NCBI RefSeq assembly: GCF_002234675.1
Contig: NC_019859.2
Location: forward strand, 28,639,973 to 28,703,972
Direction: 5' to 3'
Length of the DNA stretch: 64,000 nucleotides
From: Oryzias latipes
Taxonomy: Eukaryota > Chordata > Actinopteri > Beloniformes > Adrianichthyidae
The notes under the pieces were generated by a model. It worked only from the letters and a program-made list of their open reading frames with translations. It was not told the DNA's origin and did not search any database. Shown here one piece after another: positions 1 through 18,929 of the stretch. A program made the translations under genes and the position numbers. The first letter of the stretch is position 1. Every line of letters begins with the position of its first letter.

Positions 1-540
1 TATTTCCATCCATTTAATTACATCTGACAAGCTACAGATGTCGGTAATAATCCACGTGGAAATGGGAAATTGATCAGCGCAAATGTAATTTATTGTTGCT
101 TTCTGAATGGTTGAGACATACGCCATACATGGTTTTATCAAAAACAAAACAAACTAAAGGCATATGTATGAATACCATAATTCCATAGCTTATGAAGAAA
201 TGTTTTAATATGAAAACAACTTTCCCCAGTGGACAATTAGTGCGTCTGTCCGTCCGTCCGCACGCCCGCACTTATATCTGCTCCGCCAGACGGACACATT
301 GAGGAGAATATCAATTTTGTAAATTATTTCGTTCTGTTAACTATATTATTTATGAGGATGAATTGCTCAACATGCCAATATTGCAGAACATATTTCACTT
401 TTCTTTTTGCAAATAAGTGTTCATTTGAATTTCTGTTGTTTGTAATTTTCGTTTGATTTTTTTTGTTTGTTTCACTGCTGATCGTTCAAACGGGTGTTCA
501 TGTAGGCTGTTAATATTAAGACTTGTTTTGTGAAGTCTTC
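1..540. other. AT-rich intergenic sequence
   Basis: No gene is visible. The stretch is AT-rich and ends abruptly at the GC-rich block that starts near 540. A short run of GTCCGTCC-type repeats lies near 245-265. The small open frame on the minus strand here has no recognisable domain. Confidence 0.6.
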
Positions 541-2460
541 ATGTTATTTATGAGAGGCAGGATTGTCATTTTCACTTTCACGTGTTTCTTCCATCTGCCG
601 ACGGTGTCGCCGTTTCTCATTTCACCCGTTTTTGTGCGTACACCTGGGTCAGAGCTTGCGTGAAGGACCGCACATTTTCCCGTCAAGTTTGCTTCCCTGG
701 CTCTGGGGCGGGACGGGACAACCCTCTTGGGGACCCCGGTCGCTCTGGGTGTCATCCGCTTTGGCTGCGGGGTCTGGGGGGGGGGGTCTTGTCGGCCCGG
801 TCCTGTAGGGGGGCATTCTGGGGGGGGGGGGGGGCACTATTGGTACGGGGCAGGGGGGTTGACGGGTCGGGGTCTCCGCTGAGGCCATCAGCGGTTTCCC
901 CGGCCGGTTGGCTGCCTCGGTCCCGTCGAGGCCTGACCAGAGCTCTTCTAGGGCCGGCGTTTGGGGGTGGGGGCCTGGGCTTGCTCCGGGGGGGGCCGGC
1001 GCTTTCTGGCTCCTCTCTCTCTGTGTGGGGGGGGGTGGTGCTGGGCCTGGGGTGTCGGCGCCTCCGGGGGTGGGGCCCCTGGGCTGGGTGGGCCTGGCCC
1101 CGTTGCTGGGGGGGGGGGGGGGCGACAGCTGTTTGACCGCCGGGGGACAGTCTATCAGCTGTCCGCAACTTACCCCCTTCCTCATATAACCTCATAATAG
1201 GGTGAGGGGGTGGGGGGCTTAGCCTGCGATGAGCCTTGGGGGGGGGTTTACTAGGCAGTGGCCCCCCTCCTATGGTTGCCGTATGGAGTGGGCCCCCCCT
1301 CTTTCGGTTTTATTTGCACCTTAGACATGTAGGGCCCTTGGTAGGGGGGGTGCTTGGACATCACTGCCAGCAAGCAGCGGATGTCTTCCTAGCACCCTAC
1401 CCGCCAATTTTAACCGCACCTTAGACATTTAGGGCCCCTTGGGGGAGAGGGTGAGGGGACGTCACTGTGAGTAATCAGGAGATGTCCCCTTAGTGCCCTA
1501 CCCGCCAATTTTAACTGCACCCCCCTTAGTACACACACCCCTCCCCCCTCAATATATACATCCCAACATAAACACACACACATGAACACACACACCCTCT
1601 CAAACACACATACACGCACACACATTTTGCAAGGAAGGTGGGACCTGGGTCCATCTGTCCCCTGCCTCTTCCCTGGTGGGGGGTACGGGCCCCTTTGCAA
1701 CGGCGGCCGTGTCCCCGGGGTGCCGGCTTCCTGGGCCCGGCGGTGCTCTCTCCGCGCGGTGGGGGGGTTCACATTACATCTGAGCCAGGGGTGTCTGGTC
1801 CCTGGGTGGTGGGTTCTGGTCCTTGCTCCTGAGTGCTGGGCCCCGCCAAATTTCCTACTGTGGCCGAGCCTGGTCGGGCCATATTTACAACAACCTTTGT
1901 GGGCCCTCTTTTTTCCCCGGGGTTCCCCCCTCCTGGGCGGGGGCGGCGGGCCTCTGCCTCGCTTCTCCCTGGATCAACCGTGGGCCGGGCGGATGGCTGC
2001 CTGGAGTGCGGAGCGGGTCTCCCTTGGGGGGTCCTGGCTCGTACCTGGGGTTGGGGCGGGGGGATGCCCGGAACTCCTGGGTGGTGGTGGGGTGCTCGTT
2101 TGGGGCTGTGGGCGTCCTTCTCCGGTGGGGCCCTGCGTTGGGTTCTCCCGGCGTGGCGGGGGGGCTGCTCTCCTGGTTGGGCTGGGGCGGCGCTCTCTTT
2201 CCCTCCGTGCCTCCCTGGCCTCTGGCTCTGGGGGCCTTGCGGCGGCCCTGCTGGCCCTGGCCTGGGTGGCGGGCTTGGTCGCCCGGGCGGCGGTTGTTCC
2301 CTGCCGGTTCCCGTGTGGCGTTGGGGGGATTCCGGCTGCCGCTGCTGCTGCGGTGGGGGTCTTGGGGTGGGGATGGCTGGGCACTCTCCATCCTTCTTTT
2401 CACGTTCCACCATCCATTTTAGAAGAACATAAACACTCACCTGAGCACAGGTGTTAGCTC
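540..2460. repeat. GC-rich repetitive block
   Basis: About 1.9 kb of very GC-rich, G-run-rich sequence lies between AT-rich flanks. Stop codons are scarce because of composition, so long open frames occur on both strands (for example 1582-2457 plus and 1769-2440 minus). Their translations are Gly/Pro/Arg low complexity without a domain, so I do not call them genes. It may be the body of a retroelement whose 3' end is the stretch at 2460-2890, where AATAAA sits just before 2880. The family was not identified. Confidence 0.5.
1316..1515. repeat. 100-bp tandem duplication
   Basis: Two consecutive units of about 100 bp each begin GCACCTTAGACAT (1316 and 1416), continue through AGGGCCC, and end CCCTACCCGCCAATTTTAAC. 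The units differ mainly in the middle (TGGACATCACTG against GGGACGTCACTG). Confidence 0.85.
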
Positions 2461-3341
2461 ACCTTTGCACTAACAGTTTGCATGATTGAATGACTGAAAT
2501 ATTTCACACTAGTTGGTTTTAAGGCATAAGTATGCGTGTGAACACTATCTGTTTTGTGTACATGTCGACAGGTGGACATTTTTGCAGCTAGCAGGTGTGT
2601 TTATAACATTTGAGTGTGTGTGTGGACAGGCTCCGCCCTTTTTTTTAATTTATTTTTTTATTTTTTTACTACATTTGAACCTTACCATAATGATTAACAA
2701 CCAATAAACTTGTTGCTTTATGCTGCTTCATGGTCTTATCCCCCTTCCCCTCCTATTATCACCCCCTACCCCCCCTCTCTCTAACGTCCCTCTCTCTTCT
2801 TCCCCTCTTTCCTTTTCCGTCCGGTCCAACACCAAAGATTTTCAGACATGATTGAAATTAATAAAGTTTGGCCTCAATTACAAAGGTGTTTATTCAGACA
2901 TACCTTTGGTTTGTCTGAAGATTAATAACCCCTCTTGTTAAAGTAAAATATGTCCAACACAAGAGGGCCTCAGCTCTCATCTGTCTGCCCAGCTGTTGGA
3001 CAGGACAAGTTAAAAAAAAAAAAAAAAAAGTTTGCTTTTTATAAATCTCAATTATTGCGTAGAGAGTGGCGTACGCCTTCTTTTGTGCGTACGCAACCTT
3101 TATAAATGAGGCCCCTGATCTTGGGCCTCTCTTGCATGGGTTTTGCTTTATCTCATAGATGGCAGCACTAGTTATCCAATATGGCAGCACCCTTGTTTAA
3201 TTCAAGAAGGGCCCAAGTCCAGAGACTTTAGTTTGCTTGACCTCTGAAATTATAAAAGTGAGGTGCTACATATTACAGCATTTGTAAGCTATGAAGTGGT
3301 GCTAAATCTGGGTAAAGTATTAATCATTTGCTGTAGCCTCC
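2461..3341. other. Intergenic, repeat 3' end and AT-rich sequence
   Basis: No gene recognised. A pyrimidine-rich stretch (about 2750-2820) is followed by an AATAAA hexamer near 2860, which looks like the 3' terminus of the GC-rich repeat to its left. The rest is AT-rich with a poly(A) run at about 3012-3028. Confidence 0.45.
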
Positions 3342-3349
3342 CTTTAAGC

Positions 3350-4483
3350 CAGGGGTCGGGAACCTATGGCTCGCGAGCCATATATGGCTCTTTTGATGGT
3401 CACATGTGGCTCGCAGACAAATCTTTAATTATAGTTTTTTTTTTTTTTCATTAGACCAGTCCTTCTCGGGCGCGATGCGATGCCAGAGGCGCGCAGTAGT
3501 AGCAGTGCTTAGAGAGAGAAATCTGCGCCAGCGCTATCAGTTACTATTATCTATTATTTCACAGAGTTTGTACCAGCCGGAAACCTGTGAATTGCCGTGC
3601 CTAAAACTACGCGCTCCCGTCTCTGAGAAAGAGCGCGCAGATGCGGGGACGGGATGTGTGAGGGAGAAAGCAGAGGGTGGGGCTGAGGTGTTGTGGGGAC
3701 AGGCAGCAGGTGAATCGCGCAGGGATTGTAAAAACGTAAAACCCGCTTCCCGTCACTCACTGCAGCGTGTGAGTGTGTGTTTGTCTCCCCGTCTGCATGT
3801 GAGCAGTCTGTCTCACATCTACAGAACATTCAGACTATGATCACGTTTAAAGTCTCAACGCCTGCATGAAGCAGAAACTCACCACGTATCAACCAGACTA
3901 GACCATCAGCAAAACTACCACGAGAAATACTCATTTATTAGCAACAGAATAACAATGTTGTTAAAAATAATCCACAGACTTATTGTACTTTAAAAATGAT
4001 GAAATTAAATCAAATGCACACATTCATTTGTATATTTAGTTTTAAACAAATTATCGCGGACTGACTTGGATGGCTGTTGGGCCGCGTTAAAAGTTCTGGA
4101 GTTCATTGAACGCGTCAAGCAGAGATCTGATTGGCCCTCAGTTCTGTCGCTCAGCCTGTTGTTAGGTAGTTTGGACCAATGGGGTTCAGCTATGGGCCGA
4201 ATAAGGGAAATGGGAGGGCTGCAGCGGGAGCAGGGGAAAATAAAGTTGGGAGAAGCGCTCTCTCTCGTCTCGTGTCGGCGGGAGAGATTCAGGAGTTGCT
4301 GAATTAATTGAACGGCGTTTGTTGCGGTCTGCAGTAATCGGAATAAAGAACTTTAAAAGAGGTTAAGTCTCCGTGCCTCAGTGTGGGGAAGGGACACTAC
4401 ATTATTGTATGGCTCTTTCGAAATTACATTTAAAAATATGTGGCGTTTATGGCTCTCTTGGCCAAAAAGGTTCCCGACCCCTG
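3350..4483. mobile_element. hAT-type DNA transposon, non-autonomous, with intact target duplication
   Basis: The termini are inverted repeats: the left end starts CAGGGGTCGGGAACC and the right end finishes GGTTCCCGACCCCTG. The element is flanked by a perfect 8-bp direct repeat CTTTAAGC at 3342-3349 and 4484-4491, the target-site duplication size of the hAT superfamily. Length is 1134 bp. The frame at 3406-3840 inside it does not resemble a transposase, so the copy is probably non-autonomous. The perfect duplication suggests a fairly recent insertion. Confidence 0.92.
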
Positions 4484-4491
4484 CTTTAAGC

Positions 4492-5888
4492 TATGCAATT
4501 AAAATCATTTCCTGAAAAAATAAACCTCTTGGACTTGGGTCTCTTTAGAATTAAACGAATTATTTGTATTGCTCACACTGTATTGCTAATTGTCCATTTA
4601 TATTTTTATTTCTACTCTATATATTTATTCACTACGGAGCCCGTGTCCTGACATTAAGATGTAAAAATATATCTTGTTCCCACAGATTAATATCTCGTTC
4701 GCACAAAATACTATTCCGTTCCCACAAGATACTATTGCGTTCCCTCAAAATACTATTCCGTTACCTCGAAATGATAAACTCGTGCGAACGCAATAATTAT
4801 GTCGTTCGAACGCAATAATTATTCACGTCATAAGTCATACACGCGGATATGCTCTCTGTACGCCGGCAAAAGCCGCTTTCAGCGGTAACTTCCGTGTCTC
4901 TGTGACCCATATTCGTTCAAAAAAGGAACATGAAAAACAAAAATGATCACTTTATTACCGTCTCAATGAATATAAGAAAAATATCAAAAGTTTTATGATA
5001 ACTAGGCTGCTTTGTCTTACGATAGCTCCTGCTAGGCTACTACTAGCGCCACCGCAGAGCTCTTTGATGTATGCCGGCATTTGGGCAACTGACTGGTCGG
5101 TTGACAGACAGCTGATATTGTAGTTTAAGGTCGAATAGGAATAATAATATTCAGGACTTGTCTTTTATTAACTTTAGCAGTCAGTTGCTTTACATTCGAA
5201 GGCTATAAGGATACATGCTAACTGACTAGCCAATCATATCCTGTTATTAATTTACGTCATAGATTTACAGCAGATACCTTCACATTTCTGTCTGTGTGTG
5301 TCTCATTACATTGCATTGAAGACACGGAGGATGTTTAGAGAACAGATTTATTTATTTTAAAAAGCACAGAAGCATCCATCGTATTCACGTTCATTCACAC
5401 GATGATGATCTGGTACGCCCTCAGTCATCTTGCTGCAAAAGCCGCTTCCTGCCGCTACTTCCGTGTCTCTGTGAGCATTCAATAGGGGTAAAAATAAAAG
5501 CAAGAATGGTCGATCTGTTATTGTCTCGATGAAAATCTGAAAAATATATGAAGCTGGCTGCTTCGCCTAAAGCACTTACCTTTAGCTCGTAGCATAACAA
5601 CAATAGACCTTGGTCACAGGGACACGGTGATTGGACAATGATTGGCCGCTAAGCATGCTGGGCGTATCAGAGAAACTCGTTTAGTGCCACAGACTTGAGG
5701 CACAAAATAAGAACTAAATTGTCTCAAGTTAGTTTTATCTGTTTGCTACGGACAAAAAGCTTTAACTTTATGAGTTAATGGGTAATGAGTGCATTGTTTA
5801 CTGTGTAATGTATCCACCAAACCAAAATGTAGTTTAGTGGTTACATCAAATGTGCAACAATGACTAATCTTTCTTCCTAAAATTCCAG
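4492..5888. other. Repeat-rich region upstream of the lectin exons
   Basis: No exon was recognised here, although the missing 5' exon of the downstream lectin gene would be expected upstream. It holds short tandem repeats (4660-4815) and two diverged copies of one segment (about 4860-5050 and 5415-5580) sharing GCAAAAGCCGCTT, CTTCCGTGTCTCTGTGA and a following ATGA-rich stretch. Confidence 0.55.
4660..4815. repeat. Short tandem repeats around ACTATTCCGTTC / GAACGCAATAATTAT
   Basis: Several imperfect units of about 24 bp (CAAAATACTATTCCGTT and variants) are followed by two direct copies of CGAACGCAATAATTAT about 24 bp apart. The pattern looks like the subterminal repeats of a DNA transposon, but no terminal inverted repeat was found. 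Confidence 0.6.
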
Positions 5889-12992
<7,104 letters not shown>

Positions 12993-13282
12993 ACCAGGAC
13001 AGTGTCCCCATGAATGTTGGGAAATCTGCTCAAGATATGTTGAGGGTTAAACCTTGGTAAAAAATAACCTGCTCTCCTTTCTGCTCTATTTTCCAGAAAT
13101 AATTAAAACATTTACATCTTTTGGCATAATGGGTGTTAACAAATATTTAAATCATTAAGATACTCTTTCATGGGAGTGGCCTTTTTTAATGAAATTTCTT
13201 CTTGGATTAATTTTTCAATTAATTAATGACATTTGTGATTTTTTCTGCTGCCGTCTTTTAACTGCATACTTTTCTGAGGCTT

Positions 13283-13288
13283 AATAAA
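13283..13288 (+). terminator. Polyadenylation signal AATAAA for the lectin gene
   Basis: A canonical AATAAA lies about 290 bp downstream of the lectin stop codon on the same strand. It is the first plus-strand copy after the stop that I noticed. Confidence 0.5.
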
Positions 13289-13682
13289 GCATTGCAAAAA
13301 CATTTTGATGCATTTTTTCATGTCTAGTGCTTGCCTTAAAGGCAAAGTGAACTTTATTGTCAATCACTCTAAGTAACATACATCACACAGGGGGAAAAAT
13401 GTATTTACCGGGTCTCCAAAGGTTCAACCAAAGCCTAATGTGCAGTAAAAGTGCTAGTATATGTAAATAGACTTCCCCTCTCACCCTCTGCGGGTGGTTT
13501 CCTTCACCCAAGCTGGAGCCACTCCTCCAGCTTGGGGGTTACTGCCCCACGTGCTACAATCACCACAAAGCATCCTCAAAGCAAATATTACATCTGTGGT
13601 CAGGCTTGATTTAGGCATGGGCGACGCAATAGCTCCCAGCAAAAAAAAAAAAAAAAATTAAGAAAAAGGACAAAGCACAAAA

Positions 13683-13683
13683 A

Positions 13684-13717
<34 letters not shown>

Positions 13718-13850
13718 GGTTGGATTTATCTGTGCTTTTCCGGACACTCAAAGCGCTTACATTGTGTCCATTATTCATTCACTCCTCATTCATACTTGGT
13801 GATGGTAAGCTACTGATGTAGCCACAGCTGCCCTGGGGCAGACTGACAGA
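13683..13850. repeat. (ATA)n microsatellite with attached dispersed repeat
   Basis: A TAA/ATA trinucleotide run (about 13685-13715) leads into a segment containing CACTCAAAGCGCTTACATTG and CACTCCTCATTCATAC. A diverged reverse-oriented relative appears at about 56215-56385 (CACATTGTAAGTGCTTTGCG), which supports a dispersed repeat family. Confidence 0.7.
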
Positions 13851-14313
13851 ATGGAAATATAATAGAAAAGACAAAAAAAAGGATGGATGAATGGACAGAT
13901 GGACAAATAAGCATGAAAAGTTTAAAAAAGGGTAAATGTAGTTAAAAAAAGGTTAAATGCAAACCAGTATCCTGTTTGTGCTGGTCCCTAGCATGGTTTT
14001 CTATGCATTTTAAGGGATTGAAGGGAAATGACTCATAGCACACAGTGGGGGTAGCTAAATCCGGGCCTGTCTGTGGTTCTCTTTCTCCGCATTAAAACAT
14101 ACTGTTGCTCATAAATGTTCACTGTTAATCTCAGTCCAGCTTCCACTACTCTTTCCCATAACTTATGTGACTCATCTGTCTTATTCCTCTGTAGCTTCTA
14201 CAACTCTGTATGTCTCCCTTCTTTTTAAAATGGAACTAGAACATTTCTCCTCCATCGTTCAGACATTCTCTCACTCTCCGGAACCTTGTTACTCAGTCAG
14301 CCACCTCTCATGA

Positions 14314-14495
14314 CCCTTGTGCTATCCTAGGCACTTTAACATTGGGAGCTGGGTCATCCAGACCCTTCAAGACAGTGCCCTAACTCTTCACTGGTGTCTA
14401 TGGATTACATGAAATCATCTTCACCTTTATCCACCTTTGTCCTACTAGGGAGAACACGTCAATGGTCATCTTGACACAGTATGATAGCACAAGGG
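14314..14495. mobile_element. piggyBac-like MITE, copy 1
   Basis: The left end is CCCTTGTGCTATCCTAGGCAC and the right end is GATAGCACAAGGG in inverted orientation. Length is about 182 bp. Relatives at 23927 and 31014 have the same ends, and the latter is flanked by TTAA on both sides. Here the flanks have decayed (ATGA and CTAA). Confidence 0.8.
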
Positions 14496-15123
14496 CTAAA
14501 CTCTTCCACACCCCCACAGGTATCATAGCAGTTAGAAAGAACACAGATGCACCAATATCTACATTTGATATTCAGAACTGTTAAAGATTTAGCACATTTT
14601 TAACCAATGATGATGCGATTGTACACAAAAATTTCATCTTGGCTGGTCTGAGGTCAAATTTGTTCATCTTGAGTCAAGATTTAAATATTCACTTTTTAGT
14701 CTCGTCTGATCATGAGGTTTTATTGGATGTTGGGCTAAAACGTGGAACTGGTAGTTGTTGAAAGATCTTATCAAATTTGCCCACTGCCTTATTTGTTTAC
14801 GTTTCTTTTGATTTATAATACTTTGCTACATGTTGTAAATTAAAAGTGCAGAACAACAGATAGTTTTCTTCGCACTGCTGGTCTTAGATGCCCATGGATA
14901 TGGGAAAAGTAAGTCTACTCACTGCTGGCTAAGAATAAAAATATAAGAACATGTATTCTTCTCCTTGTGCCAATTATTATTAAAGGAAATATACAGGAAC
15001 TCAGGAACATAGCAATGCTTTTAGAAGAAATAACAATTTTCCATAATGCTCCTGTATGTACAGCAGAACAACAAATTCTAATTTGATTTGATATGATTTT
15101 TTTTCCAAGCACAAATAAAATAG

Positions 15124-15228
<105 letters not shown>

Positions 15229-16051
15229 TAAACCCCATCATAGATCTTCATGTTTATAAACAAAAAGGAATTGAAGAACAAAAAATACAGAACTACAACA
15301 AAAAGCATCTGGGTAGCAAAAGAACTTCCCAGTTCATGATTGTCCATATCTTTTCCCATTAGGCTTCTCAATTTTCTAATCTTTACGTTTCCTAATTTTT
15401 CAGTTTGTATTTTTTTTCAATTATGCAACATTTTTACTATTTTGATACTTTCTTCCTTATCATTCCACAACCTCAACCCACGGACAGAAATGCACAGACT
15501 GTTTGGTATTGTTCTAATACAAGGTCGTTTGATGTCTTTTATTTTTGTATCTTCTGTGGAAGTATTTTTTTGGCTTTATAAATGATTTGCATCGTATTAT
15601 ATGTTGCTATAACTATAACCATTATTAGTTTTGATTTATAGAATATAATACTGTGTGCATCATAATAACCCATTTTATGAATTGTGTTTTACACAAAGAT
15701 TTTTCCATTGCTTACCTCATTGCTTATTTCATTGCAGAGAGTGTGAAACCCTTGTTTGAGAGTTTGGTATAAAGTTCAGGGACAAGGTTTACAAAAATTC
15801 AGAATTGATCAAGATAAAATACAGCAGAAGTCAGAAGCAGAAGCAGAAAACAGAATCAGTGAGACAGAGGCAGGCTGGAAGGTTGTGATTTATCCTTTAC
15901 TTTATATCCTTGACTTTACTACAGTTGAAAAAACAAGTTTTTAGGACTCTGGAACCAATACACAACATTTCATTTGACAACTCACTGATAGTACATCTAT
16001 GTATGGACCATAAACAGAACATTATTGTGAACTGTTTTGAAGTTCTCAGGT

Positions 16052-16580
16052 TCAGCATAGAGAGCTGATCTCACTCTTGCTGCATCCCCACTTGCAGCAG
16101 GCGTTGGACAGTCCCAGCACAACGTCCCGTCCTTTCCTGTCCACACTTCGAAGAGCCTCCAGGACTTCATCTGAAACCGGAGAGCGAGCAGAGCGGCTGA
16201 AACCAGCAGCCACTGAAGCAACGTCAAGAATTTGGTCTTTCCATGCTTGGGACTTTTCTGGATCCTGATCCGAGTTGAGCTGAGAGATGGGACTTGTTTT
16301 CCACGGATCAAACGTCTCCTCTTCAGGACAGAAATTGACAGGAGAAGTTTTTTAAAGCATGAATTTAGAGCACATGCTAAAGATGAACATTTGTCTTTTC
16401 TTTACCTGAGTCTCCCACACTTCTCCTCCAGCGAGAGCCTCCACAGGTGAAGATGACGGCTCGAATGAATTCTCTTCCACAAAGTTTCACTCCGTAGAAA
16501 GAGGGATGGCCATCGTTGCACTCCACCCTGTTCATCAAAACCACCAGCAGGAGCAAAGTCAAGCATGGTGCTTTCCACAT
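16052..16580 (-). CDS. rln3: Relaxin-3 prohormone
   Basis: CDS is complement(16052-16320, 16406-16580), 147 aa, with one phase-1 intron of 85 bp, as in the insulin/relaxin family. Residues 1-21 are a hydrophobic signal peptide. The B chain carries CGREFIRAVIFTCGGSRW (residues 34-51), which contains the family's RxxxRxxI receptor-binding motif and is close to identical to vertebrate relaxin-3, followed by a dibasic RR. The C peptide runs to a furin-like RKGR site, and the A chain (residues 124-147) ends CCKWGCSKSEISSLC, giving the expected cysteine set. Relaxin-3 is a secreted brain neuropeptide acting mainly through RXFP3 (family knowledge). It is transcribed away from rfx1, as at the human RLN3-RFX1 locus. 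Whether it is the teleost rln3a or rln3b copy cannot be decided here. Confidence 0.97.
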
Positions 16581-16639
16581 TTTCCTGGGTGAAAAGAAGC
16601 CTCTGTGGTTTGTGCTCTCTTAAGGACAAATCCTTGATC

Positions 16640-16646
16640 TTTTATA
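16640..16646 (-). promoter_or_regulatory. rln3: TATA box of rln3
   Basis: On the minus strand the sequence reads CTTATAAAAGATC, with TATAAAA about 60 bp upstream of the rln3 start codon. This leaves room for a short 5' UTR starting near 16610. Confidence 0.65.
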
Positions 16647-16874
16647 AGCTTCAGAGAAGGACCTCAGCTCACCTCCACTTGGCGTCATCCTCAGAGATAA
16701 GCCTGGAGACCTTTAGAAACAACAATACACTTGTAGGGTGGTTGGAAGATACAAAAAGTTATGATTGAGAAGGCAGCAATGCTAGAAGTGCGTCCACAAA
16801 ACTCTGCAATCAAATTCCCACTGACCTTTTAATGGCCTTTGTGCTTCTGCTCAAAGGCCGTCGATGCCTCTATC

Positions 16875-16975
16875 TGCTCTGCAGAGCAGCCTACAGGGAG
16901 ATCACTATCAAGGACATTTCTGGTCTGTGACATCAATTTCATTGGAAGTAACAGGAGCGTGGCTGACATTTCCAC
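16875..16975 (-). repeat. Inverted copy of sequence inside the lectin CTLD intron
   Basis: About 90 bp here is the reverse complement of 12538-12620 in the lectin intron between the first two CTLD exons, with a core AATTGATGTCACAGACCAG and a shared GATAGTGATCTCCCTGTAG and few mismatches. The copies are 4.3 kb apart in opposite orientation. Confidence 0.85.
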
Positions 16976-17174
16976 TTTTGAAATAAACATCAACAAACAA
17001 TGAAACCACATCACAGGAAAAAGACTAAACCAAAATGACTTATACTGAAAAATTGCACCGTTGGGTCAGGAGCAGCTGATCTCTGAACTCAATAAGGAGG
17101 GCATGCGGGTTCCTGGGTGTTCTGGGCCCACGAAAGGTTGTAGAGAGGATCGACCGGTTCAAGGCGCATCCCGA

Positions 17175-17530
17175 AGACCCACTCCAGTAAAAATTATGAA
17201 TGTTAATGTAGCAGTTTTCTCATGATGGAAGACATATATAAAGAAATTTAAAATTAAAACTGTGTTTCTGAGTATTTTAAATCAATGTGTGGTGAATCAG
17301 GAGCAGACAGAAAAAAATGTAATTTAAAAAAAGCTTGTAGTTGTTACGTACAAACCACAATCGAAAGGCCATGAGCTCCCTGCTCCGCTCCATCCAGGGC
17401 TGCGGACAAATAGATCCATGTACGTCTTCATTTTCCTCACCTGAGCTGGCATCTGGCTCAAAATTGTATGGCTGGGTAGCTCCAATATTGCTCACCATTT
17501 TTGTTGCAGTGCTAATGCTAGGTTGGGGCC
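17175..17530 (-). mobile_element. CACTCCAAT-ended non-autonomous element, copy in reverse orientation
   Basis: It starts with ACCCACTCCAGT and shares long stretches with the copies at 41963-42547, 22025-22175 and 54290-54580: TTTCTGAGTATTTT, GGTGAATCAGGAGCAGA, AGCTTGTAG, GATCCATGTACGTC and ACAACAAAAATGG-type ends. It is partly rearranged and not full length. Confidence 0.7.
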
Positions 17531-18929
17531 TGAGCAGGCTGTGACTGTTCTCCCATCCGCTCGACAGCCGTCTCCAGGGCCGCCGGGGAGTGTGCGCTTG
17601 GCTGAGGCAGCTTTGCTGTCACACCAACAGCTACCGGAGATCATTCCTACCTCACTCCATTGGACGCTATAACTCCTCATCCATTTGCCACAGATAAACT
17701 CATTCAATGTCTGTTTTTTTAGAGCTGTTATCCGAACTGATTGTTTTCCTGATTGTTACTCATTGTTTGTTTTTATGAAATAAGCCAGTATTCAGTCGCC
17801 GCAACAACACAATTTCCCAAGCTGGGATCAATAAAGTATCTTTATCTTATTTCTTTGTTTTTGAAACCTATCCGTAAATGAAGCTTCACAAGACGCTCGA
17901 CGTCTTTCATCTTTAAGCATGGCTCAGATAATCCAACAACTTTGGTGTTTTTTCTCGTAAATTTCTGACTTTTTTTTCTCATAAATTTACATGATAAAAT
18001 GAACGACTTTATTCTCGTATTTAACAGTTATGCCTTGTTGTTGTTTTTTGGTAATGGCATCTGATATAAAAGAGAGCAGTGATGACTTCAGGTAGTAATA
18101 AGTAAACTATTGAAGCCACAAAAACTTCCTTTGACTGATTTCCCCTTTGAGAAAATAACTGCAGGCATACATGACGATTCAGTCACAGCAGAGAAGAATG
18201 AGGAGAGAGGTTCAGAGGATGGTGATGATGACAGAGGGAAAGAGAGAGGATCAGCTGATGATGAGGAGGGAGAAGAACAGAGAGGTACAGAGGAGAGGGC
18301 TGGGGCAAGGCATTACTCAGAAGATCCTTCTAAATGACCTTCACCACACAGAATTGGGGATTCATTGAGGAAATACATGGTTGAAAATGGCCCAAAAAAT
18401 GTCCTGATGGGCCAGATCAGATAAGAACAAATTAGATTACATTTAAACACAGAAGAAGTGTTGTATGGGTGTGTGGTTATCTTGAGGAGGGGTGGATGGG
18501 GCGTTTTATAATGTGTGTGTATGTGGGTGTTGGGCGGGGGGGGGGCTGTTATACTTGTGGCAACATACCCCTATGACTGGGTAGTTGCACCCCTGGGTCC
18601 AAATATGTTTGTTATTTAGGGTAGGGAAACTCGTTACATTTACGTTGGCTCTGTTTTCCTCTCACTCCTCTTTTATAGAAACTGTAATCACTACTTTTTC
18701 TCATGGTACAACATGTTCCTTCTCCAAAATGCTTTTGAGCGAAAGTGAGTGAACTTTTTTTCGTGTTGCGCAATAATAAGCAGTTCCATGTTGCGCCCTT
18801 CAGCGTAAGAAAGAGCGGCTTTCCCCCGAACCACGACCACCCCCTGACTCCGCTTGCATAATGAGAGCTGAACTCCTTGGCTCACTTTTTCCGGGGTGCG
18901 TTTAAAAAGTATCACAACAGTTCAAGTGG

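Noticed and set aside
582-2457. Long open frames on both strands in the GC-rich block
   Set aside because: Low-complexity Gly/Pro/Arg translations with no domain; explained by scarcity of stop codons in GC-rich sequence.
3406-3840. 144-codon frame inside the hAT element
   Set aside because: No transposase motif; lies within a short non-autonomous element.
16829-17014. Minus-strand frame similar to a frame at 12516-12764
   Set aside because: The similarity comes from the inverted copy of lectin-intron DNA, which is non-coding in the lectin gene.
18110-18337. Acidic 75-codon frame upstream of rfx1
   Set aside because: Purine-rich low complexity (AGAGG/GATGATG); no domain, no splice context.
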